DNA of 35,366 nt from Paenibacillus sp. A3 (GCF_001399685.1 NZ_JTHN01000194.1:1-35366); one strand, 5' to 3'; counted from the first letter of the stretch, positions 15,712 through 22,726 are shown. Made by a program: numbers and translations. Notes: generated by a model from the sequence alone, not told the origin.

Positions 15712-17192
15712 AGCTCAAAAAAACGCACGTCATTTCCGGCGTCGTATTAACCGTTCTGCTCGGCGTCTTTATCGCGCGATCCATGGTTTCCGAGCCTATG
15801 GCGACATATACCGATTTGCCTTACGGATATGAGCTGAGCTATCCGAAGCAAATGAAAGTCGACCGTTCCTGGCCCGGGGTCCGAACGCGCTTGTTCGACG
15901 AAACGACCCAGATCGACGTGTATTACGACAATTTCAACGGTACCGTATCCGACGCCGCCACGTATATCGGGTACGGCAACCGGTTTATCGAGAATACGAA
16001 GGATCACGGCGTAACCATGAACGAAACCAAGACGGTGGGCGGCCTGTCCGTCCACTTGCTGAAATGGGAGCGCGACAAGCTCAAGCACGTGGAGAACGAC
16101 AAGCCCTACTATGCCAGCGCGGAAATTGTCAAGAACGACAAAGAGGTATACACCATCGCGATCAAGTCCGCCCGGCCCATCACGAATGACGAGAAGATCG
16201 TGAACTCGTTCCGGGTTTTTCCGCCTCAGGGGGACAAGCCGGAGCTTGGCACGGTGACGAAGAAGGTGCCGCTCAAAGCCAATCTGGAAACGGCGGAAGC
16301 GTACCGCAAGCTGTTTTTGACGGACGGCCTGAAATGGGGCATTTACGAGCGGTCGGCTCCGGGTAAAATGGATCTTCTTCATGCGCTGGAGCAGAAGCTG
16401 GACTACAAGTTCGGTCTGTTGATCCTGTACAAGTCCTTATCGACGGGCTTTCCGGCGGACGATTTAAAAAACGCCTACGATGACAACCGCCTTGTCCAAT
16501 TGACTCTGCAAACGATGCGGTTCGGCGAACAGAACCCCAGCGTGATGTATGACATTTTGAACGGAAAATATGACGAGTTTTTCACCAAATACGCGCAAGA
16601 CATCAAGGCGTTCGGCCATCCGCTGCTGTTCCGGCTGAACAACGAGATGAACGGGGACTGGGTGCCTTATTCCGCCTATCACAACTCCAAGGACCCGGAG
16701 TTGTATACGGAGGTCTGGAAATATATTTACCGGACCTTCCAGAGCCAGGGCGTCGATAACGTCCTGTGGGTATGGAACCCGAATCACTCGTCCAAGCCCG
16801 AGTTCCAGTGGAATCATCCGCTGCTGTACTATCCTGGCGACGACTACGTCGACGTGGTCGGGCTGACCGCTTACAATACCGGCACCTATTACCCGGGCGA
16901 GCAGTGGAGCACGTTCGACGAGCTGTATGCGCCTTTGTATATTCAATACAGCAAATGGTTCGAACAACCGCTCATGATCACGGAATTCGCCTCCAGCTCG
17001 GTCGGCGGAGATAAAGCGCAGTGGGTAGACCACATGTTCAAGGACATTAAGAAATATCCCAAGCTGAAAGCGGCCATCTGGTGGAGCCATACGGATTTCG
17101 ATCCGGACGACCGGCCGGCCCGCAAATATAAGCTGGACGAAACGCCGGAGCTTGTCGAGCGGTTCCGTCAGCATTTGCAGGAATATAAGTAA
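15708..17192 (+). CDS. Membrane-anchored glycoside hydrolase, GH26 type
   Basis: A 494-aa protein with an uncleaved-looking N-terminal anchor (residues ~6-24), an extracytoplasmic beta-rich region (about 38-175) of unclear family, and a TIM-barrel catalytic domain (about 200-490). In the barrel RLNNEMNGDW supplies the acid/base E313 and MITEFASS the nucleophile E426, the GH26 arrangement. Supporting segments are VLWVWNPN and VDVVGLTAYN. GH26 enzymes usually cleave beta-1,4-mannans or mixed-linked glucans. Start ATG 15708 overlaps the preceding stop (ATGA). As last gene of the ECF-linked operon it may process a polymer at the cell surface and release the ligand seen by the binding proteins; this is inference. 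Confidence 0.85.
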   Translation: MKLKKTHVISGVVLTVLLGVFIARSMVSEPMATYTDLPYGYELSYPKQMKVDRSWPGVRTRLFDETTQIDVYYDNFNGTVSDAATYIGYGNRFIENTKDHGVTMNETKTVGGLSVHLLKWERDKLKHVENDKPYYASAEIVKNDKEVYTIAIKSARPITNDEKIVNSFRVFPPQGDKPELGTVTKKVPLKANLETAEAYRKLFLTDGLKWGIYERSAPGKMDLLHALEQKLDYKFGLLILYKSLSTGFPADDLKNAYDDNRLVQLTLQTMRFGEQNPSVMYDILNGKYDEFFTKYAQDIKAFGHPLLFRLNNEMNGDWVPYSAYHNSKDPELYTEVWKYIYRTFQSQGVDNVLWVWNPNHSSKPEFQWNHPLLYYPGDDYVDVVGLTAYNTGTYYPGEQWSTFDELYAPLYIQYSKWFEQPLMITEFASSSVGGDKAQWVDHMFKDIKKYPKLKAAIWWSHTDFDPDDRPARKYKLDETPELVERFRQHLQEYK

Positions 17193-17223
17193 TCCCGGAG
17201 GCAGCTCCTTATCGCCCCGTTTG

Positions 17224-17249
17224 TTTCATCGTTTCCGTGCCGGGGTAAA
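17224..17249 (+). promoter_or_regulatory. Sigma-B-type promoter before glsB-ytxH
   Basis: GTTTCA (17224-17229), 14-base spacer, GGGTAA (17244-17249). It matches the sigma-B consensus (GTTTAA-N12..15-GGGTAT) and is the same core as four other sites near sigB in this window. It lies 47 bp upstream of the ATG at 17296. Confidence 0.7.
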
Positions 17250-17295
17250 AAGAGGCAAGCCAGTCAGTCCACCTTCCAAAAGGAGCGTGAAGAAG

Positions 17296-17553
17296 ATGAT
17301 AAGCTTGCTGATTACCTTAATTATGGCGGTTGTGATCGGAGCGATCGGTTCTGCCATTGCGCCTGGAGCTATGCCGGGAGGCATGATCGGTTCCATGATC
17401 GCCGGGTTCGTCGGCGCTTGGCTCGGCTATCTGCTGCTCGGTTCCTGGGGACCCGTCATCGGCGGCTTCGCCGTCGTACCTGCGATTATCGGTGCAGCGT
17501 TGTTCGTCTTCCTGCTCGGTCTCGTGGCCAAAGGCCTCAACCGCACAGCGTAA
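17296..17553 (+). CDS. GlsB/YeaQ/YmgE family small membrane protein
   Basis: An 85-aa hydrophobic protein with three predicted helices and the glycine-rich pattern of the transglycosylase-associated (GlsB/YeaQ/YmgE) family: IGAIGSAIAPGAMPGGMIGS, GFVGAWLGYLLLG and a C-terminal helix. These are stress-associated membrane proteins of unknown biochemical role. Start ATG 17296 has AAAGGAG 10 nt upstream; GTG 17287 would overlap the RBS. A sigma-B-type promoter lies just upstream, and ytxH follows after 59 bp, suggesting a stress operon. Confidence 0.88.
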   Translation: MISLLITLIMAVVIGAIGSAIAPGAMPGGMIGSMIAGFVGAWLGYLLLGSWGPVIGGFAVVPAIIGAALFVFLLGLVAKGLNRTA

Positions 17554-17612
17554 GCTTCGCGTCGCACCGTCTCTAGCGGATTCCCAATACGAATGCAAAG
17601 GAGCGATGAAGC

Positions 17613-18053
17613 ATGACTACGGCAAATACAGCGAATGAAAGCAAAAGCAACCTGCTGCTCGGAACGTTGATCGGAGGCGCCGCCGGGGCGCTGATCGCCC
17701 TCTTGCTGGCGCCGAAATCCGGACGCGAGCTGCGCAGCGACCTGATGGACGCCATGCAAACCTTGCAGACCAAAGGCCAGGAGCTGATGGCCGCCTGCAA
17801 GGAGAAAGCTTCCGAAACCGTCGAAGCGGTGCGGGAGCAGGGCAGCCATTTGGCGGACAAAGCGCACGACATGACCGACCGCGTCGCGGAAGCGTCTCAC
17901 CAAGCGCTTGACCGTGCCGCCGATGCCACCCAAGAGAAGCTGGAGAAAGTGCAATCCGCCGGACACCGCGCCCTCGATAACGCGCAGAGCACTTCCCACA
18001 AGGCGATCGATCAGACCGACCGCGCGGTAGCTTCAACGGCATCGAAGCAATAG
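17613..18053 (+). CDS. YtxH-domain general stress protein
   Basis: A 146-aa protein. The N-terminal helix (about 12-33) with GTLIGGAAGALIALLLAPKS is the YtxH signature. The rest (35-146) is a long alanine/glutamine-rich amphipathic helix with repeated A-x-x-x motifs (KAHDMTDRVAEASHQALDRA), like LEA or phasin-type coiled coils. Start ATG 17613 follows AAAGGAG. Bacillus subtilis ytxH belongs to a sigma-B-controlled operon (ytxGHJ), in agreement with the sigma-B-like promoter upstream of the preceding gene. Confidence 0.85.
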   Translation: MTTANTANESKSNLLLGTLIGGAAGALIALLLAPKSGRELRSDLMDAMQTLQTKGQELMAACKEKASETVEAVREQGSHLADKAHDMTDRVAEASHQALDRAADATQEKLEKVQSAGHRALDNAQSTSHKAIDQTDRAVASTASKQ

Positions 18054-18093
18054 CGCATTGCCTAAATAAGCGGGCTCAAAAACTGCTGCGAAC

Positions 18094-18133
18094 CAAACTG
18101 TCTCTTGTAGAAGGGACAGTTTGTTCGTTTTTT
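18094..18133 (+). terminator. Intrinsic terminator after ytxH
   Basis: CAAACTGTC (18094-18102) pairs perfectly with GACAGTTTG (18115-18123) and is followed by TTCGTTTTTT. It closes the glsB-ytxH operon and sits before the convergent cysteine hydrolase gene. Confidence 0.9.
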
Positions 18134-18148
18134 GCGCCTGGCCGGATT

Positions 18149-18679
18149 TTAAAACCGGACATCGCTTGAGTGAACAATTGCGGCAAATTGAGTAAGAATA
18201 CAATTGTGATGGTTTATGATTTGTTCTGCCGTCAATTCATCGGAATCGTAGGTACTATGGCAATCTTTTACCAATTCTACTTGATAGCCTCGCGAATAAG
18301 CGCTTTTCACCGTTGTATCGACGCAATACTCGGTTTGAACGCCGCACATCACTAACGTATCGATACCATGATCCCGCAGCTGCGCATGGAGCTCGGACTC
18401 CAGAAACGAGTCCGCATGATGTTTAATGATGACATGATCTTGTGCAGCGGGAGCGATCTGTGGATGTACTTGCCATAGCGGTTGATTCTCGGACCTTAGA
18501 GAACCCTCCGGCTCGGTATACATGATATAGAAAACGGGTGAATTTTCCTTCTTGGCTTTATCGATCAAGCGCTTTGTATTTTCAAGCAGTTGTTCTTCTT
18601 GATAGATCGCTTTTCCGCCGTAATCTTTCCACACAAAAGGCATAACCTGCATGTCGATAATAAGCAGTGCTTTTTTCAT
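18149..18679 (-). CDS. Cysteine hydrolase, isochorismatase family
   Basis: A 176-aa cytoplasmic enzyme of the isochorismatase-like superfamily. The catalytic triad is readable: D9 in LLIIDMQ, K86 in HVIIKHHADSF, and C119 in GVQTEYCVDTT. The non-proline cis-peptide region fits CGVQTEYCV. Family members hydrolyse nicotinamide, N-carbamoyl compounds or related amides; the substrate cannot be chosen here. Its start is 1 bp after the stop of the XRE regulator gene, so the two are co-transcribed. Length is typical. Confidence 0.9.
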   Translation of the reverse strand: MKKALLIIDMQVMPFVWKDYGGKAIYQEEQLLENTKRLIDKAKKENSPVFYIMYTEPEGSLRSENQPLWQVHPQIAPAAQDHVIIKHHADSFLESELHAQLRDHGIDTLVMCGVQTEYCVDTTVKSAYSRGYQVELVKDCHSTYDSDELTAEQIINHHNCILTQFAAIVHSSDVRF

Positions 18680-18680
18680 T

Positions 18681-19295
18681 TCAGGTAACCCTCCTTGTTC
18701 CCTTTTTCAACTTCTCATGTTTCCATAATCCGTGACGGGTGCAATACGTATATAGCGTTCCGCCGTGCATTTGGGGGAAACGTAATTCTGCGCTTTGTTC
18801 CGGGTACAATTTCATGAACAGCAGCCTGTCATAAGAGATATAAGCGACAAAGGAGATATGATGATCTCTGCTCATTTCATGTTGAATGGTAATAAAGTAA
18901 TCATCTTCAATCTCCTCAACGGTGATTTTGTGTTCATCGTTCTCCGCCGGCATTGGAAGCAATTCCTTCAATAGTCTGCCGCAGCATGAAATGCTTGTGG
19001 CCCCCGTACTGGTCATAACATTGCCACAGCTTGGACATGCGTAAAATTTGATTTGATTCATGTTTCCTCTGTCCTGTTCATTCGGATTTAATTCGCCCAA
19101 TAAAAGCTTCTCCATATTTACTCCCAATATTTTGGATAGCTCGCCAAGCAAGGACACATCGGGACACCCTAAACCGCGTTCCCATTTTGAAATCGTCTTA
19201 TCGCTGATATTCATAAGATCAGCCAAGTCCTTCTGCGTCATGTCTTTCTCTTTACGAAGACGCAGAATGAGTCCTCCCACTTTATTGCAGTCCAC
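18681..19295 (-). CDS. XRE-family regulator with zinc-ribbon-like C-terminal domain
   Basis: A 204-aa protein. Residues 1-65 are a Cro/C1-type helix-turn-helix (MTQKDLADLMNISDKTISKWERG). Residues ~80-204 hold a CPSCG...SCCG cysteine cluster and a desulfoferrodoxin-like beta domain (HKITVEEIEDDYFITIQHEM, HHISFVAYIS). This architecture is common in Firmicutes; the cysteines probably bind metal. GTG 19295 is preferred over GTG 19304, since GGGGGGTGG then sits at RBS distance and related proteins begin at this point. A -35/-10 pair TTGAGA-N17-TATTCT precedes it. It is upstream of, and probably controls, the cysteine hydrolase. Confidence 0.85.
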   Translation of the reverse strand: MDCNKVGGLILRLRKEKDMTQKDLADLMNISDKTISKWERGLGCPDVSLLGELSKILGVNMEKLLLGELNPNEQDRGNMNQIKFYACPSCGNVMTSTGATSISCCGRLLKELLPMPAENDEHKITVEEIEDDYFITIQHEMSRDHHISFVAYISYDRLLFMKLYPEQSAELRFPQMHGGTLYTYCTRHGLWKHEKLKKGTRRVT

Positions 19296-19317
19296 ATTGT
19301 CCACCCCCCATAATTAT

Positions 19318-19346
19318 AGAATATCGGCTAATCCTGCCCTTCTCAA
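19318..19346 (-). promoter_or_regulatory. Housekeeping-type promoter of the XRE-hydrolase operon
   Basis: On the minus strand: TTGAGA (19341-19346), 17-base spacer, TATTCT (19318-19323). The predicted start near 19311 leaves a short leader before the GTG at 19295. Confidence 0.5.
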
Positions 19347-19406
19347 TAAACGCTCCGTAGAGTGCAGCAGTGAAAAGCCTAATTCTCCTTACGGGGCATC
19401 ATATAT

Positions 19407-19430
19407 GAGTACTAGCTTAAGTTAGTACTC
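19407..19430. promoter_or_regulatory. 24-bp palindromic operator candidate
   Basis: GAGTACTA (19407-19414), centre GCTTAAGT, TAGTACTC (19423-19430). The arms are perfect, and the centre is nearly palindromic. It lies between the divergent XRE gene (19295) and CPBP protease gene (19491), a natural place for a dimeric repressor site. The binding protein is unknown; the adjacent XRE protein is the first candidate. Confidence 0.5.
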
Positions 19431-19490
19431 GTCATGACCAAGCTGTGCCGTATATGATGGACGGAAGACAGGAACAGAAGGGTGAAAACT

Positions 19491-20168
19491 ATGGACCGAT
19501 TCAAGCTTGCAGTGCTATTTCTTGGCCCGACGGTCATGATTGCGGCCGGACTGCAGGGGATGCACAGCGTCCCGCTCACGTTCGTTTTATTCTACGGCTG
19601 GCTGCTCGTGGTTCCCTTGGGAAGCTTCGTTCTCCGCCGCCGAACGGGAGCCCGAGCCCATCCACAGGTTCAGACCGAACGGAAACGGCAAAAGACCGAT
19701 ATCCTGCTGGGCATCGGCTCGGGCGCGGTGTTTTTCGGGGCGATCGTTGCCGCTGCCGTCTGGTTTCACCCGTTATTTCTGGATATTCCGCGGCTAAAAG
19801 GGTTGCTGCAGGAGTGGCATTTTTCCGGAGAGCATACGATAGGGCTGGTGTTGGTGCTGCTGGTGCTGAACCCGCTTCTGGAGGAAACGTACTGGAGGGG
19901 ATACGTGCTGCGGAAGCTGACGGATAGTAAAGTGCGCCCCGCCATGGCCGTCTTTCTGACCTCTTTGTTCTACAGTCTGTACCACGTGCTGTCGATCGTG
20001 CCGATCTTTGAGCGCCCTTGGAATATCGTCCTGGTGCTCCCCGTCTTCGCCGCCGGTCTCTTCTGGGGCTGGATGCGTCTTCGCCACGCCTCGCTGACCG
20101 GCTCCGTTCTGAGCCACAGCTTCGCGGATGCGGGCATCATGTGCGTTTATTTCCTCTATCTGAGCTAG
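19491..20168 (+). CDS. CPBP-family intramembrane glutamic protease
   Basis: A 225-aa membrane protein with six or seven helices. It has the CPBP (ABI/Rce1-like) motifs: EETYWRGY with E131/E132 and R136, FYSLYH with the first catalytic histidine, and SHSFAD with the second. Family members cleave membrane proteins or prenylated or secreted peptides. In Firmicutes they are often linked to bacteriocin maturation or self-immunity. ATG 19491 has AAGGGTG upstream; GTG 19482 is inside that RBS. It is followed by a hairpin and then the accessory patch with a bacteriocin-like remnant, so an immunity role is possible but unproven. Confidence 0.88.
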   Translation: MDRFKLAVLFLGPTVMIAAGLQGMHSVPLTFVLFYGWLLVVPLGSFVLRRRTGARAHPQVQTERKRQKTDILLGIGSGAVFFGAIVAAAVWFHPLFLDIPRLKGLLQEWHFSGEHTIGLVLVLLVLNPLLEETYWRGYVLRKLTDSKVRPAMAVFLTSLFYSLYHVLSIVPIFERPWNIVLVLPVFAAGLFWGWMRLRHASLTGSVLSHSFADAGIMCVYFLYLS

Positions 20169-20187
20169 CTTTGTGCGGACAAAGCAA

Positions 20188-20210
20188 AACCGGGGCCGTC
20201 AGCCCCGGTT
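20188..20210 (+). terminator. GC-rich hairpin after the CPBP gene
   Basis: AACCGGGGC / GCCCCGGTT with a 5-base loop, 20 bp past the stop. There is no T-run on the plus strand; A/C-rich sequence precedes it. It is probably a terminator of the weaker class. Confidence 0.6.
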
Positions 20211-20216
20211 GTCCAA

Positions 20217-20279
20217 CGACACAACACTTCCATCAATGCTGACACAATCATACCCTCATTCATTAAATATCTTCTAGTT
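20217..20279 (+). pseudogene. Fragment related to the 64-aa ORF at 21959
   Basis: The segment 20240-20264 matches 21973-21997 in direct orientation at 22 of 25 bases. In the same frame it encodes DTIIPSFIK, against DTIIPSIIR in the right-hand ORF. Similarity stops after this segment, and the frame ends at 20279, so this copy looks like a broken remnant. It lies just outside the left arm of the 32-bp inverted repeat. Confidence 0.35.
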
Positions 20280-20295
20280 GTCCATCCCTGCTAAC

Positions 20296-20327
20296 TTGGG
20301 GTAGTACCAGCGAAGCTGACACCACCC
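20296..20327. repeat. Left arm of a 32-bp inverted repeat
   Basis: This segment (starts TTGGGGTAGTACC, ends GACACCACCC) is the reverse complement of 21856-21887 with one mismatch. Together the arms bound a ~1.6-kb A/T-rich patch carrying the transposase remnant and the bacteriocin-like genes. The left arm directly abuts the truncated transposase reading frame. Confidence 0.85.
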
Positions 20328-20738
20328 TCAAAGGTCTTGGACCTGTACAACGGGGAGGTGATCGCGTACAGTATCGCAGACAAGCAGGACACCGAATTCG
20401 TACTGGACACCCTTCAGCAACTGCCGGATGTGACAGGCGCGCTGCTGCACAGCGATCAAGGTTCCGTATATACATCGCATGCGTACCAAAGGACCGTAAA
20501 AGAAAAAGGCATTACCATGAGCATGTCCCGCAAGGGAACGCCTGCTGATAATGCCCTCATCGAATCGTTTCATTCCACACTAAAGTCTGAAACGTTCTAC
20601 TTGGAAGATCTCACTTGCACAACGACTGCCACCGTTGTACAAATGATTCATGCTTACATTCTTTACTATAACTCAATTCGTATTCAAGCGAAACTACACA
20701 ACCAGTCACCGATGGAATATCGGCAACTGGCTGCTTAG
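20328..20738 (+). pseudogene. IS3-family transposase (OrfB), 5'-truncated
   Basis: The frame encodes only the C-terminal ~135 residues of an IS3-type (IS150 group-like) integrase-fold transposase, from LDLYNGEVIAYSI onward. The second catalytic aspartate (HSDQGSVY) and the glutamate (DNALIESFH) are present, as is the terminal YYNSIRIQAKLHNQSPMEY. The first catalytic aspartate and the whole N-terminal half plus OrfA are missing. The break coincides with the 32-bp inverted repeat arm at 20296-20327, so a rearrangement or insertion truncated it. The short open frame starting at 20337 is only a by-product. Non-functional. Confidence 0.85.
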
Positions 20739-20811
20739 TTGACTAAGGTGTTTTGATCCCTGTCTCAATAACGGTGGTTAGTCCCGTGGAACTGAAGGCT
20801 CTTTCTTGTAT

Positions 20812-20988
20812 CTAGCGTTTACGATCTTTTCGGTCAAACAAATAAAAAATTAATAGAATTCCAGCAATAGATATAGAAAAAGATATGATGTAATAATACA
20901 AGTTTTTAGGAACTCCCAGCATATTACCAAAATAAATAACCAAGAATACCCAAATTACTAATGTTGTGTATTTTGCAAAACTTTTCAA
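20812..20988 (-). CDS. 58-aa two-helix membrane protein, possible immunity protein
   Basis: TTG 20988 to TAG 20812 encodes 58 residues. Two hydrophobic helices (TTLVIWVFLVIYFGNM and YYIISFSISIAGILLIFYLF) are separated by a short turn, and the C-terminus is basic (DRKDRKR). An in-frame stop lies just upstream, so the start is TTG or a later codon, and the RBS is weak. It starts 24 bp after the stop of the secreted hydrophobic protein gene, in the same orientation. That gene order, the small size, two helices and basic tail are typical of bacteriocin immunity proteins. No family was recognised; function is inferred from context. Base composition is strongly A/T-rich, unlike the flanking chromosome. 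Confidence 0.55.
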   Translation of the reverse strand: MKSFAKYTTLVIWVFLVIYFGNMLGVPKNLYYYIISFSISIAGILLIFYLFDRKDRKR

Positions 20989-21012
20989 CTGGTATCAATC
21001 CAATCCGTTTGT

Positions 21013-21565
21013 TTAGAAATCAATCCATCCGTTATTAGGCTTAGAGTCTCTAGAATCAAGATATTCAGCAATTTTCGCACCGATATCAAGATAATCCATA
21101 GCGAATGTCACCGCTGTCCCTACAAAAACGGCCAATTTAGGAGCACCCCATGCAATTAACTTGCTTGTTACTGTTGCAGTAAAGATTCTGGCGGCTTCTT
21201 TTTTTCCTACACTAATAATATATGCCTGGATAGCGCCTACGCCACCGCCAGCTATTAGACCCAATGCAACGTTAATAGCCGAAGCAGCAAAGTTTACACC
21301 TATAGCCCAATTCAGTCCGATTTCTTGGGATTCAATACCTTGAGCCTGCAAGGCCAATCGGTTGAAGTTTACGCCAGATTCTTTGCTCCGAACTCATTTC
21401 ATGCACAGATGGAATCACAGGAAGATTATTATTTTCAAATTGAGTAACTGGAGCGATAGTCGTCTCAGTAGCTGTGGCACTGGCTGTAGGTGACCAGCTC
21501 GTGCTTACTGCAACTGCTAAAGCAGTCACGACTGACATACTTTTAACAACAGACAACATTTTCAT
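21013..21565 (-). pseudogene. Secreted hydrophobic (bacteriocin-like) protein, frameshifted
   Basis: Two overlapping frames make one gene. Frame 1 begins at ATG 21565 (GGGGAG 7 nt upstream) and encodes a signal peptide (MLSVVKSMSVVTALAVAVS) and a leader-like region, stopping at 21332. Frame 2 is open from 21393 to 21013. It encodes a glycine/alanine-rich hydrophobic region (INVALGLIAGGGVGAIQAYI, then TSKLIAWGAPKLAVFVGTAV) and an end of PNNGWIDF. A one-base shift between 21332 and 21393 would join them into about 180 residues. The composition resembles secreted membrane-active peptides, but no family was recognised. It is followed by a small two-helix membrane protein. Either the gene is broken or the sequence has an indel error there. 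Confidence 0.6.
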
Positions 21566-21595
21566 ATCAAAGCTCCCCATATAATATATTTCCAT

Positions 21596-21855
21596 ATTAT
21601 AGTGGATACATATATTATATTTGACAAATATTTAATTAAATCTCCTATTTTTTATTTATATAACCTAAAATTTTCTTTAAATCAACTTAAATTACCATAT
21701 TTATGCTTAACAGTAAAAATCAAAGTGCTTTAAACTTGTAATTTATGGTGCAAAATTAGGCGGAGTATACGTTCCTGTTTGGTTGTAATTTTCTGTTGAT
21801 AACTAATTGATATTTTTTACTCTTTTATTGACAATTAACTAATCTTCCTTACATG
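21596..21855. other. A/T-rich upstream region of the secreted-protein gene
   Basis: No gene is seen in this stretch. On the minus strand TATAAT lies at 21596-21601 with TTGTCA at 21622-21627; the 20-base gap is too long for a standard promoter, so the -35 assignment is doubtful. The rest is A/T-rich without convincing structure. It ends at the right arm of the inverted repeat. Confidence 0.4.
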
Positions 21856-21887
21856 GGGTGGTGTCAGCTTCACTGGTACTACCCCAA
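21856..21887. repeat. Right arm of the 32-bp inverted repeat
   Basis: Reverse complement of 20296-20327, with 31 of 32 bases matching. It marks the right edge of the A/T-rich patch; beyond it, base composition returns gradually toward that of the chromosome. Confidence 0.85.
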
Positions 21888-21958
21888 CTTCTCTGGCGAG
21901 AGCGGCTTCCGAATTTGATGCTGGGTTTGTGTCAAACTCCTGATCCGAGGGTGATTTC

Positions 21959-22153
21959 GTGACAAAATCAATTGACACAATTATTCCCTCAATCATTCGT
22001 GAAGTCTTGTGTGCCCGAAAAGTCATTGAGGATACATTTGTGTCAATGGACACCGGTGAACTTGTCGAGAATCCTGCTTCATGTAGAAATTCTCTGCATA
22101 TGCCGGTAGGGTATATCCCTCCAGCCGCTGCCCTCCCCCGGAAAGTGAAGTAA
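21959..22153 (+). CDS. Hypothetical 64-aa ORF
   Basis: GTG 21959 follows GAGGGTGA with a short spacer. The product begins VTKSIDTIIPSIIREVL and has no recognised family. Its last 15 codons run into the first arms of the palindromic element at 22105-22277. So the native gene may have been longer and been cut by that element. A related fragment lies at 20240-20264. It could equally be a remnant. Confidence 0.35.
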   Translation: MTKSIDTIIPSIIREVLCARKVIEDTFVSMDTGELVENPASCRNSLHMPVGYIPPAAALPRKVK

Positions 22154-22277
22154 CACTTGGAAGCTTATTCCGATTACTTTCCGGGGACCCCCTATCTACC
22201 CGTGAACTTGATTAAAATTTGCGGTATTTTCACGGGTTCCAAAGGCGGACGTAAACTCTTACGGGATATACCCTACC
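22105..22277. repeat. 173-bp nested palindrome (three-way-junction RNA or MITE-like)
   Basis: The outer 15-bp arms are perfect: GGTAGGGTATATCCC (22105-22119) and GGGATATACCCTACC (22263-22277). Inside are two independent perfect stems: CCCCGGAAAGT (22136-22146) with ACTTTCCGGGG (22176-22186), and ACCCGTGAA (22198-22206) with TTCACGGGT (22229-22237). The loop of the first contains a further GGAA/TTCC pair. As RNA this folds into a three-way junction in either orientation; as DNA the outer arms could be terminal inverted repeats of a small non-autonomous element. Confidence 0.75.
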
Positions 22278-22333
22278 TCTATTTGTCTGAGATTTTTAAC
22301 TTGTAAGGCTTCTCGATAGCTTGTCTGAGGCCT

Positions 22334-22651
22334 TTAGCCCCGGTTCAGATGCTCGATCCACAAGTCTTCCGTGAGATGTTCCTTTAGACAGAAGGCAACC
22401 GGAATACTCTCCCGCTCCGGCTTGACAAAATGTCCGTTGTCCAAGTAATAGCCGTGCTCTTTGGCCGCCAGCAGCATTTTGCAAAATTGCTCCGCCGCCC
22501 TGATCGCCTCTTCTTTATCTGAAAACGTTTCCAACACGTTGCCGAATCCCAACGGATTAGCTGCAGCCTGAATGGACAAATGGTACTTTCCGCCTTCCTC
22601 GCGAACCAGCACTTCGCTTCCGTGACATTTGATGCTGTGTTTGACCTTCAT
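22334..22651 (-). CDS. Hypothetical protein, likely sigma-B dependent
   Basis: A 105-aa soluble alpha/beta protein (start MKVKHSIKCHG). It has a strand-rich first half (VLVREEGGKYHLSIQAA) and a helix (KEEAIRAAEQFCKMLLAAKEHG). No family was recognised with confidence. ATG 22651 is chosen over GTG 22660 because GGCGGTGAAGG lies upstream of both and the ATG has better spacing; both are possible. A strong sigma-B-type promoter lies ~50 bp upstream on the same strand, so it is probably a general stress gene. Confidence 0.65.
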   Translation of the reverse strand: MKVKHSIKCHGSEVLVREEGGKYHLSIQAAANPLGFGNVLETFSDKEEAIRAAEQFCKMLLAAKEHGYYLDNGHFVKPERESIPVAFCLKEHLTEDLWIEHLNRG

Positions 22652-22700
22652 GACCTTCACCGCCTTTATCCTGGGAATATGAAGTGTTGCTTAAGCTTTA

Positions 22701-22726
22701 TTACCCGCAGCCCGTCCGCCTGAAAC
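22701..22726 (-). promoter_or_regulatory. Sigma-B-type promoter before the hypothetical gene
   Basis: On the minus strand: GTTTCA (22721-22726), 14-base spacer, GGGTAA (22701-22706). Identical core and spacing to the sigB-operon promoter. Confidence 0.7.

Noticed and set aside
20337..20738. Intact 133-aa transposase gene
   Set aside because: The frame covers only the C-terminal half of an IS3-type transposase and lacks the first catalytic aspartate; it was called a remnant.
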